Shown here: positions 1-8,745 of the stretch, in pieces
Position numbering within the stretch: the stretch's first letter is position 1
Layout: each line of letters opens with the position of its first letter
Notes under the pieces: generated by a model
The model's input: the letters and a program-made list of their open reading frames with translations, nothing else
Told to the model about the DNA's origin: nothing
The model's database searches: none
NCBI GenBank assembly: GCA_036250195.1
Contig: JAVHZZ010000006.1
Coordinates: 75,757,869-75,821,868 of the forward strand
Origin: Mixophyes australis
Lineage: Eukaryota > Chordata > Amphibia > Anura > Limnodynastidae
DNA: 64,000 bases
Direction: 5' to 3'
Translations under genes and position numbers: made by a program

Positions 1-42
1 CATCTCCACTTTTTCAAGCCCACAGTTTAGTAAATATACCCC
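1..42. repeat. partial palindromic MITE (CAACATCTCC / GCAGTTTAGTAAAT arm)
   Basis: The first 42 bases match the right arm of the MITE family seen complete at 26031-26204 and 33480-33654 (CATCTCCACTTTTTCAA, then CAGTTTAGTAAAT, then CCCC). The left arm lies outside the window. The call rests on this within-window similarity. Confidence 0.75.
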
Positions 43-1448
43 AAGGAGACATATCTGAATTCTGGAAGTCTCCCGGATATTCTGGGAAAGTGGGCATGTA
101 TACTATGGAGACAGGAAAGAGAAGGGGTGCCAATGTCTGCTCTGATTAGTAACATTGCACACTGCTATGATCACATTTTGGACAGTTAGGCAGCAAACAC
201 ACCACTGAGCTGCAAATACTAGTTGTGGAATGGTGGTTGCCATGCTATGAATGCAGTAGGGCTTTTAAAATGCACTTTTGCATGAAGAAATATGCAGGAA
301 TAAAAAGGTGTCTGAAGGTAAAACTGACCGCGAAAAACAAAGGAAGTGTCCCTCCCCTGGATGCATAATAAGTCATATGAGGAGCTGAGGAGAATCCTAC
401 CAGTAGAGTTTCTTCGAGGTGTATATATCCATGACAGTGATAGGCCTCCTGTCATGTGAATACCCATAAACATACATACTGTATGTGTTTGTTCACATTT
501 TTTTAAACATTAGTAAAGCATGCTGAATGTGTACTAATCAAAATAAACAAGATGACAAACATACATACAGTAATTTGCCATGTGTTTGACATATTTATAC
601 TTGCATGTATACATTGATAACAATCTTCACAAAATAATAGTGGCAAAGTCTCTGCCCTATGGGTGCAGAGGTAAAGGTTAAGGACATCCATAGTGAACCA
701 TGCTCTAAAATAAAAAAAATAAATAATTGAATATTTGTGTATTTACAGCACTTTTAATAAGTAATAAGCTTTTTGAAGACCACTTACATGTGAAATATTG
801 GTAAATGATTGTTTCACTGACCTGCCTCCCCCTGTGTATTATCCATGTCACCTGCAGGTAACAGGTACCCTGATACCTCGCTCTCTAATGGTATATCAAT
901 AGGCCTATGCTGTAGTTAAGAAAGATAGGGTAGCAAACAGCAAGCAACAATGATATCAATGATTTTGCAGGTGTATAAAGAAGCACACCTTCAGATTTTA
1001 CAAGGAATCTGAACCTACTCTTCAAAAATCCTAAGGTACACTCCATCACAGACCTGTGCCTATTATGTGCTCATTTCGTTTATGCTGAGCAGGAGTGTAT
1101 GGATTCAACAAGGTGTAATTAGTGGGCAACACCCATATCTTGAATCACGTGAAATGACACACACAATACATTTAATATACATATATTGCAGTTAGCATGT
1201 ATTACCCATATAAAAAATACATGTCCAAAGTAATGATTGTTTTTGCATATCCAGTAGCCATCCTTTGGGTATTTCCATTCTATCAAACTTGTGGTATAGG
1301 GATAACTGGATATAGGATATGAACCAGGATAGTCTGCTAGAACGCTCATGATGCGCATGTTTGCATCACAGATCACGTGTACATGAGAGTGATAATGATG
1401 GCAATTGATATCTCTGATCTCTAGTAAGCTGGCATCAGACCAACATGT
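43..1448. other. unassigned noncoding DNA
   Basis: AT-rich sequence with only short random open frames. I see no convincing exon, RNA gene or transposon terminus. Confidence 0.5.
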
Positions 1449-1456
1449 GTGTAAGC

Positions 1457-1649
1457 CAGGGTTTCCCAAACCCAGTCCTCAGGGCTCCCTAACAGTGCAG
1501 GGTTTCCATATCTCCTTGCTGGAGCACGGGTATATTCATTACTGACTGACACATTGTAACAGATCCACAGGTGGTCCTAATTATGTCACATGTGATCTGG
1601 AAAACCTGCACTGTTAGGGAGCCCTGAGGACTGGGTTTGGGAAACCCTG
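1457..1649. mobile_element. hAT MITE, 193 bp, with perfect 8-bp TSD
   Basis: The termini are inverted repeats of more than 40 bp. The left end begins CAGGGTTTCCCAAACCCAG and the right end is its reverse complement. The identical octamer GTGTAAGC flanks both sides (1449-1456 and 1650-1657). An 8-bp duplication and a CAGGG start are hallmarks of the hAT superfamily. The interior is short and noncoding, so the element was mobilised in trans. Confidence 0.93.
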
Positions 1650-1657
1650 GTGTAAGC

Positions 1658-2075
1658 TAGAGTTACCAAGATATCAGGGACTCTTCAAATATTATAGAAA
1701 GTTAACTTTAGCTCATGCCATTGTGCCTCATGACTAGAGAAGCAGGTTTATGTATGGGACAGCCTTTTTAATACAATTAACACTTGAGTGCCTGTGTAAT
1801 GCCTAACACTTGGGAGCACACAGATTGAAATGAACTGTAAAGCGCATAACAATTTGTGCAGGGCAGAAATTCAATTGAAGTGTGCAGTGAATGGCTCCAA
1901 ATCAACCCTCACCGGCTCATAAAGCTTCTGGAGGTTTCTTCAGTTGAGCCTAAACATTTGAATTACTTTCTGGTCTGAGAGGGATTCCAGGACCATCTTG
2001 GTGGGAAGTGCCTTACACTGCAGAATCTCCACCGCACGCGTGGCTACTTCTCTTTCTAATCCTTTTCCTCTCTAT
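1658..2075. other. unassigned noncoding DNA
   Basis: No recognisable coding or repeat structure on either strand. Confidence 0.5.
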
Positions 2076-2307
2076 GGGCCTGATTCATTAAGGATCTTAA
2101 CTTAAGAAACTTCTTTTTTTTAGTCTCCTGGACAAAACAATGTTACAATGCAAGGGGTGCAAATTGGTTTTCTGTTTAACACATAAGTTAAATACTGACT
2201 GTTTTTTCATGTAGCACACAAATACTTGATAGCTTATTTGTACACCGAAATTGAAAGTTGATATTTGTGTGCTACATGAAAAAACAGTCAGTATTTAACT
2301 TATGTCA
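2076..2307. mobile_element. truncated GGGCCTGATTCATTAAGG MITE
   Basis: The left terminus and interior match the complete palindromic MITE at 56694-57018, including the CATGTAGCACACAAATACTTG segment and its inverted partner. The element stops near 2307, inside the right arm, where hAT-family sequence begins. The outer right terminus is therefore missing. Confidence 0.85.
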
Positions 2308-4035
2308 TAGTAGAATGTCAATGGAGTCTTTGAAGAACCCATAGAGACACAGAAGGGGTAGCAGGGTTGTTGGTAGTCTCCACTGCAGTTAGGCAACATC
2401 ATAGCTAGAACAGAAAGAGGAGGGTGGCAGTGTTCTTCAAAGTCTCCATGTCACGGATCTCAAACAGAAGTACAGCTAGGAGTCACGAATTTGGTGAAAA
2501 CACTCTGTGTTTATTTGCAGAGAGGTATTAACAACAGGTAATAAGGAGCAGTGATAAATACCAGGTTCCAGCTGATGCAGAAAGTAGCATGAATGTCCAG
2601 AAACAACCAGGTAAACGGTAATGCAGGGTAGCAGAGCATAGGTATTAACAACAGGTAATAAGGAGCAGTGAAAAATACCAGGTTCCAGCTGATGCAGAAA
2701 GTAGCATGAATGTCCAGAAACAATCAGGATTGGACAACAGGAAATTACATCAGGATTGGACAACAGGAAAGGACATCACAGGATGGGACAACAATAACCA
2801 GCCCTGTGTGCTGGGAGTGACAGGTATATAAAGGGAAAACCACACCCAGGTGCATGGGATAATTGGTGAACAAGTTAACCCCTAAGGCAAACAAGAAAGG
2901 CATAATAGCAGCACCTCTGGTAATCAGAGGTACTGCTGCAATACAATACAATAATAGGACACAAAGGGCAGGAGCTGCCATGCAAAGCATCATGTAATGC
3001 ATAAGCTGAGGGCAGATCGTGACACTCCAGTGACATTCTACAGAGTTATAGCTCACACAGAAACAGAAGAAGTACAGATTTCAGTGCTGAAAGACAAATT
3101 ATGGGGCTGGCAGTGTTCACCCAGAAAGTGAAACAGAACAGGTGGCAGTGTTTAGTGTTGGAACAGAAATTCCAATAATAGGGCTGGCAGTGTTGTTAAT
3201 AGTCTGTAGTGATGTTCTACTGTGCCATAACTCACCCACAAACAGGAGAGGTTGTAGGGTTCAGTGCTGAAACAGAAATTGTAATAATAGGGCTGTCAGT
3301 GATTTTAAAAGTCTCTAGTAATATTCTACTGTGCCATAGCTCATACAGAAACAGGAGTGGTGGCAGTGTCCTTGTCACTTTCCAGTCTCCAGTCACATTG
3401 TTCTTGTCACTCTCCAGTCTTCAGTCAAATTGTTCTTGTCACTCTCCAGTCTCAGTCATAATGATACTAATCCCTCTACGTCATATGCTAAAGCCTATGT
3501 TCAAGTGCATAGTCAGGGAAATAAAAAAGTAAATAAATAAGGTTTTACCTTTTTAGAGAACTAAAGGTGAAAGTTTACTGTAGAAAAACATAAAATTGCC
3601 AACATACCATTCTACCCAAAATATTAACAAGCATACCAGCATCAGCTAGTTCTCTTCTCTCAGCTAGATCTAAGCACCTGCAATCTACATTGTTATCATC
3701 CTCACCCTCATCAGTGTGGACATCATCCTCACACAATACTAATTAACCCCAGCTGGAATCCACCATTACAGAAGTCTCTGTACTTTAATGTAATTGCCAG
3801 TAATGGCCTTCCCCGTGGAATTTGTAGTTCATTTTACAACAGAGTTGTCAGAAGCACTTGAGCCACAAAAGTGGCACTCCTTGTCGCTGAAGTGCTTGGT
3901 TTGTTAAAGTGTGCATATCCTTTTTAAGATCCATTATCAGGGTGGGTAGGAAGGTCCCAAGGACAATTCCATCTTGCGCCACTTTTCCTTTCAGCTACCG
4001 CTGTGTGTCAGTGTTACCTCCATGTGCTATGAGTG
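2308..4035 (-). mobile_element. hAT (ZBED-type) 3' noncoding fragment, interrupted by an LTR
   Basis: Two stretches (2308-2448 and 3025-4035) align by eye, in the same order and orientation, with the noncoding flank of the large hAT copy at 50.9-52.05 kb. Shared landmarks include GACACAGAAGGGGTAGCA, the repeated 'cagaaacaggag' motif, and the region ending in GGAATTTGTAGTTCATTTTA, just downstream of the transposase C-terminus on the minus strand. Positions 3840-4035 also match the stretch at 4660-4890, so this block occurs on both sides of the NSMCE2 pseudogene. No transposase reading frame remains here. Confidence 0.75.
2449..3024 (-). mobile_element. solo LTR with 5-bp TSD CTCCA
   Basis: The unit starts TGTCACGGATCT and ends AGATCGTGACA, giving TG...CA inverted ends. 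It is flanked by the identical pentamer CTCCA (2444-2448 and 3025-3029). Removing it restores continuity with the hAT copy at 51 kb. A TTTATATACCTG box on the minus strand (about 2822-2833) suggests minus-strand transcription. About 90 bp is duplicated inside with a 117-bp offset (2524 and 2641). No internal gag or pol is attached, so this is a recombined solo LTR. The family is probably Ty3/Gypsy or ERV, and I cannot decide which. Confidence 0.88.
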
Positions 4036-4606
4036 CTGAAGTTTGCTTTCAATCATCCTTTCAATTGCTTGTCTCTTGTACGTGTGACCAGATACTTTGT
4101 TTTTCACTGGGTTCACCATCTCCAACTGTGTTACACGAGTGTTATGGGTAACGGCGATCTCCTTGTCTTCATCTTCCAAATCTCCATCTGCAGGGCCCGG
4201 TGACACACCCATTTGTTTTCTCAGGTCTCTTAGCTGTTCTTTAAACTGGACATATTTATCATTCTGCCTCAGGGCCTCCTCTGTATTCTTCTTCTGAAGC
4301 GCAGTGTATCTCTCGTGTACAAGCTCTCTTAAATGCGGGATTTCATCCGGTGGGTCTTGTTTTAATTTAAGTATGTTCTCCTCAACTGTATCTATATATT
4401 GGATTAAATCTCTGTTCAATGCAGCGTATTCCAACATGACAGATTACATGCTGCCCACATGTTCCGTGTCACAGTCTGTCTGAAGCAAATGCCACTCCAG
4501 TTGTAATATTCATTCCTATTTCTACATAAGTTTGGCAGTTCTTCAGGGATGAGAGGAAGGTATCCAGAGAGGAGAAGGAGATTAAAGATGCAGCACGAGT
4601 AGACAT
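4027..4606 (-). pseudogene. NSMCE2: NSMCE2 (SUMO E3 ligase NSE2/MMS21) intron-free pseudogene, 3'-truncated
   Basis: NSE2 is the SP-RING SUMO ligase of the SMC5/6 DNA repair complex. Reading from an ATG at 4604-4606, the minus strand gives an N-terminus resembling vertebrate NSE2 (about 45 codons, including [10 protein letters not shown]), ending at a TGA at 4469-4471. Similarity continues in another frame, with a TAA at 4444-4446, then 136 open codons from 4437 to a stop at 4027-4029. This part carries the coiled-coil region (YVQFKEQLRDLRKQ) and the start of the SP-RING (NPVKNKVSGHTY). The RING cysteine normally in KVCGH is serine, the first zinc-ligand CPI motif is unrecognisable, and the RING C-terminal half is missing. 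There are no introns, one frameshift and two early stops, so it is a dead processed-type copy. No poly(A) tail follows the truncation. Both flanks are hAT sequence. Confidence 0.9.
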
Positions 4607-4609
4607 GGT

Positions 4610-6455
4610 TTAATAATGTAGAATTTATTGACAGCACTTTTGGGCTTAAGGCAACTAAACTATTGGTAGCTTATTTTGTGGGGGCCTTAACAAGCCAAGC
4701 GCTTCAACCACAAATGTGGAACTCCTTGTGGCTGGAGTGCTTGCTTTGCTAAACTGTACATGTCCTTTTCAATATCTTACATAAGGGTGGGTGGGAGGTC
4801 CCAAGGACAATTCCATCATGCACCACTTTTCTTTTCTGCCACTGCTGTGTTTCCTAGATGTGCTATGAACTGCCATGTGTTTGTGTCGTTGCTCTGTCGC
4901 TTACATTCCAGCCAGCTCGCTGCAGTCTTTGTCAGAAAGTGTATGAAAATAGTAAATTGACTGCAAATGACTGGATATTAGTGTTATTGAGGTTAATGTA
5001 GGAACAAAAAATGGAGCAATTTTATTTGATTTTAGCATATTTTAGCTATTTTTCTTAAAAATACAGATCCAAAACCAAAACCAAAACACGCATGATTCCT
5101 CTGAAGACTTATTGAGCGTTAGTCCCGCTGCCGCTGCTGCTGCTGGGGGTGGATCTTCAACCCAGATGAAGACTAGTAGTAGTTTACAAGAATTGACTGT
5201 TAAACAATCCTTTGCTAGAGGAAGAAAGTATGAAAGCTGTCACCCAGTCGCAAAGCGGATCACAGACGCCATGGGGACTATGCTGGTATTAGATCTGCGT
5301 CCAATGTCCACTATTAATGCAGCTGGTTTTAGACAGTTACTTGAGGTCTTCTGTCCCTATTACCAAATTCCATCACGACACCATTTTACTAGAAGGGCAG
5401 CACAGTGGCTTAGTGGTTAGCACTTCTGCCTCACAGCGCTTGGGTCATGAGTTCAATTCCCGACCATGGTCTTATCTGTGTGGAGTTTGTATGTTCTCCC
5501 TGTGTTTGCGTGGGTTTCCTCCGGGTGCTCTGGTTTTCTCCCACACTCCAAAAACATACTGGTAGGTTAATTGGCTGCTATTAAAAATTGACCCTAGTGT
5601 CTGTCTGTCTGTGTGTGAGTGTGTGTCTATATTAGGGAATTTAGACTGTAAGCTCCAATGGGGCAGGGACTAATGTGAATGGGTTCTCTGTATAGCGCTG
5701 CGGAATTAGTGGCGCTATATAAATAAATGATGATGATGATGATGATATTCCTCACCTCTACCAGAATGTTCATTAAAAATGTAATTATTGTCTACAAATT
5801 GCATTTCTACCCACTGTACACTTAACCACAGATATGGGGACAAGCGGAACTGGGCAAACTAAAGATTTTATGACTGTGACAGCCCACTGGGTTGGTGATT
5901 TGCATTCACCAGCTGGGACAGTAGCAGCATGTACCCAAGTATGTCACATTTTTCAGAAGTAGGCTACTCTGTGTATCAGCGGCTTCAGTAAGAGGCATAC
6001 AGCTGACAATCTGTTAAAAAAAGTAAGGGATGTCATTGCAACAAGGCTAATCCTGCTAGGACTCTCCTGAGGATATGTGATTTCTGATAACGACACCAAT
6101 ATTGTTAGAGCATTACAGCGGGGTGGTGGGGGGGAATCCTTCACATTTCCTGTTTTGCTCACACAATCAACTTGGTGTTACAGAACTTTTAAAAAATGAC
6201 AATGATCTGCAGGAGATGCTGTTTGTGTCCAAAAAAAATTAGGGTCATTTTCAGGATTCTGCAACAGCATGTAGGAGAATGCAGCAGCTGCAAGAAGACT
6301 AGCATTTGAGGGGAATGTACTTTAGTCCAGCGAAGTAGTCACCTGTGAAGAGAGTGCAGACACGGTTAGCTTGAGTCAAGTGATTGTCTTAATTATACTT
6401 TTTGAGAAGCAGCTAGAGAAATTTTACGGATGAAATAAAACAAAGTAAATCTGAT
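4610..6455 (+). pseudogene. decayed hAT transposase (ZBED-like), rearranged copy A
   Basis: Positions 4610-5089 are hAT terminal-region sequence, including the AAACCAAAACCAAAACACG tract that normally lies just inside the element end. This joins directly to transposase coding sequence at about 5090. Positions 5112-5395 encode an N-terminal segment with an Ala/Gly/Ser linker, SLQELTVKQSF, then CHPVAKRITDAM and LDLRP, the layout of ZBED-family hAT transposases. The frame is broken by a SINE at 5394-5747. Beyond it the body continues to about 6450 with many stops, including a CRRMQQLQE segment shared with copies B and C. The protein is nonfunctional. The same family lies on the minus strand at 32.2-36.1 and 50.7-54.7 kb. 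Confidence 0.85.
5394..5747 (+). mobile_element. tRNA-derived SINE with L2-like 3' tail
   Basis: The 5' part resembles a tRNA: an A-box-like TGGCTTAGTGG and a B-box-like GAGTTCAATTCCC. A body follows with the widespread vertebrate motif GTGGGTTTCCTCCGGGTGCTC. The 3' end is a tail (AGCGCTGCGGAATTAGTGG, then CTATATAAATAAA) finishing in (TGA)n. A second copy is at 41346-41668. Comparison with hAT copies B and C shows it interrupts the transposase frame. I see no clear target duplication here. Confidence 0.9.
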
Positions 6456-6479
6456 AACTATATTTACTTTGGAGACAGG

Positions 6480-6800
6480 TAGGGCTCTGGTAGGGTCTTT
6501 ACCACTGGTAACCTGGTTCAGTTCTATATCACTGACATTATCCTGGTTCAGTTCATATACCGCTGGTATCATGGTGCAGTTCACTGGCATTATCTTGGTG
6601 CAGTTCAAATACTCCTGGTATTCTAGTGCAGTTCTATACCGCTGGCATTATCTTGCTGCAGTTACATATAACTGGCATTATCCTGGTGCAGTTCATATAC
6701 TGCTGGTATCCTGGTGGATATCCTACATCGTTTACCTGTTCCCAGCTGGCATCATCCTGGTGCTGTTCCCTACTGGTGCTGTACCCTAGTGGCTATTACT
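6480..6800. repeat. degenerate minisatellite, unit about 30 bp
   Basis: Imperfect repeats of the form (A)CTGGCATTATCCTGGTGCAG + TTCATATAC recur about ten times. Open frames across it are a by-product of the repeat. Confidence 0.8.
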
Positions 6801-7049
6801 ACTATAGCACCTTATTCTGCCGGAGTATTCCCTATATCTAAGCCAGTGCTTCTCTCCTGCTATAATTACTCTACGGCTGTATTCCCACGCACAAATCATG
6901 CTCAAGACCTGCTCCAGGGGCCTTGACCTGCGTGGCAGATGCAGCCAATTCCATGCTGCTTTGCAGCGTGCTGAGTGATGAAGATCGGTGCTACGTTATA
7001 CTCTGCACCCTGGAAATAGGTAGCGCAGACTTGGACTGATTTCAGGATC

Positions 7050-7290
7050 AATACTCTGTGCTTCCTGATACTCTCCTCTAGTCTCAAAGGCTTCAAACAT
7101 GTCCTAAAATCTCATCTTTCATCAAAGCCTACCAACCCTCATGCTAACTCTTTATGCTCCACTCGCCTACTTCCCCCCTCATTGTCACCCTCTTTGTGTT
7201 AGCAACTCCCTTCTAGAAGGTGTAAGCTCTCATGAGCAGGTCCTCTTTCCTTGTGTTCTCAGTCCCACTGTGTCTATTTACCTCTAAATC
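7050..7290 (+). mobile_element. L2-type LINE 3' fragment
   Basis: The sequence reads like the last codons of an L2 LINE ORF2 (a FKHVLKSHL-type segment near 7090-7120) followed by the usual 3' stretch with TGTAAGCTCTCATGAGCAGG. The comparable piece at 52896-53395 has the same order (GATGCTCTTTGATAACCCATC, then TGTAAGCTCTCTAATGAGCAG). It is short and 5' truncated, with no intact domain. Confidence 0.6.
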
Positions 7291-7299
7291 TTGAATACC

Positions 7300-8107
7300 A
7301 GCCTTCAGCATTCAGTTTGGGTGCGTTATAACGATACTAGGAATCCCAACAACCGGTATATCGTCAAAATAATGCTGATTGCACTAATTTCGATATATAT
7401 ATAAAATGCAGACTTATTATAATGAAGACAGACCACATGTCCGATACGACTCCTCGATGACAGTAATACATTCCGATACCAGGAAATGGCGACACTTCAA
7501 ATTGACATGACTTACAAAGCAGGATTGAGTGAGTGAAATTAAAATAGGTGGACAGTTCCCATACCACCCAATGTTTGTCCCTCTGGTAGCAGGATGGGGG
7601 GGGGGAAGTGGCCACAGCTCTCGTCCCCTCCTCTCCAAACCCCTTTATTGCTGTGCTCACACCCCTCACCAATGCTCTGCATTGCAGAGGTGGACAGAAT
7701 CTCCCCAAACCTTCCCACCGAGATGGCGGGATAGAGCCCTCAACTCTGGACTGTCCTTCCTAACTTGGGACGGTTGAGAGGCACGAGTTTCTTTTTCTAC
7801 TTTCACTTCCTGTACCTGTGATGCAACGGGGAAAATGTTATTTTTTATATACTGCCAAGGCTCAGCACATCCACTGAAAAGTGCAGCATGTAGCTGCAAT
7901 GAGGAAGAGGAATAGTTATTGCAGTGGTCTTCTAGCACCATGTGAAAGAATTTTCGGTCCCCCCCCCCCCCCAACTAAATTTAGAAATTATACTTTTATT
8001 ATTAGCTGGAAAAAAATTAACCAAAACATATTTCACGAAAGAGAAACACAGAAATATACCAGGGCCTCTCAATGATGTAAATGAAATAATACAATGCCAT
8101 TTATTAT
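7300..8107. other. unassigned DNA with homopolymer tracts
   Basis: Contains an interrupted G tract near 7597 and a C tract near 7960-7973. Short open frames here are not convincing. Confidence 0.45.
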
Positions 8108-8300
8108 AATATACTGTCTATCACACAGTTCCTCTCTATTATCACACTGCTCCCCCTCCATCATAACACTTTTTCCCCCTTCATCACAATGTTTCCCTTT
8201 CATCACACTCCCCCCCATTTATCACACTGTTCCCACCCTTTATCATACTGCTGTCTTCATTCATCACACTATGCTTCCTTAATCATCACCACGCTATGGC
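8108..8300. repeat. C/T-rich minisatellite (TCATCACACT-CCCCC type)
   Basis: Degenerate repeats of about 20-25 bp alternate a (T)ATCACACT core with a C-rich spacer, seven or eight times. A similar C-rich array (TTTCATCACCCCC type) is at 18310-18620. Confidence 0.75.
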
Positions 8301-8559
8301 CTTTTCTTTATCCCTTTCTACGCTTACGATCCTATGGTCTTCTTTTCTTCTGGCAGCAGTTCCTCTCTGCGTGGCTCATCACAGTTGACATGATGATGAT
8401 GTCACGCCCAACAAACAGTGAGAAGGAGGGCGCTGGAGCTGGAGTAAGGCACTGTCCGAACGTGCATTGAACCGGCACTGGCAGCTCCAGTGTCCTAAGG
8501 CAATCTCCCCATCTGGATCCACCCTTGTTACCGCGTACCATCAAACAAGTTCTTAATGG

Positions 8560-8745
8560 CACAGCTTACCAGTCCATACTACCCCACTTGCACCACTGGT
8601 CGTTCCTTGTCTACTCTTTAGTTGTTCTGCCCTACTATGTAACTTGTTGATGTAGTTGCTAGTTATTTACTCTACTACATTGTATGAGGATGTGGACCCT
8701 TTGTGGTGCCTTATAATTATAATATGATAATAATAATAATAACTT
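8560..8745 (+). mobile_element. L2/CR1-type LINE 3' tail ending in (TAA)n
   Basis: The segment with GTGGACCCTTTGTGGTGCC followed by TTATAATTATAA and an ATAATAATAATAA run has the form of a LINE 3' terminus with a microsatellite tail. No coding sequence is attached. Confidence 0.5.

Noticed and set aside
2476..2763. 95-codon minus-strand frame with an internal repeat (VVSGHSCYFLHQLEPGI)
   Set aside because: Produced by the 117-bp-offset duplication inside the solo LTR. No gene.
5410..5470. Possible tRNA gene (A and B boxes)
   Set aside because: It lies at the head of a 350-bp SINE with an L2-like tail. The same unit recurs at 41346. Not a functional tRNA.
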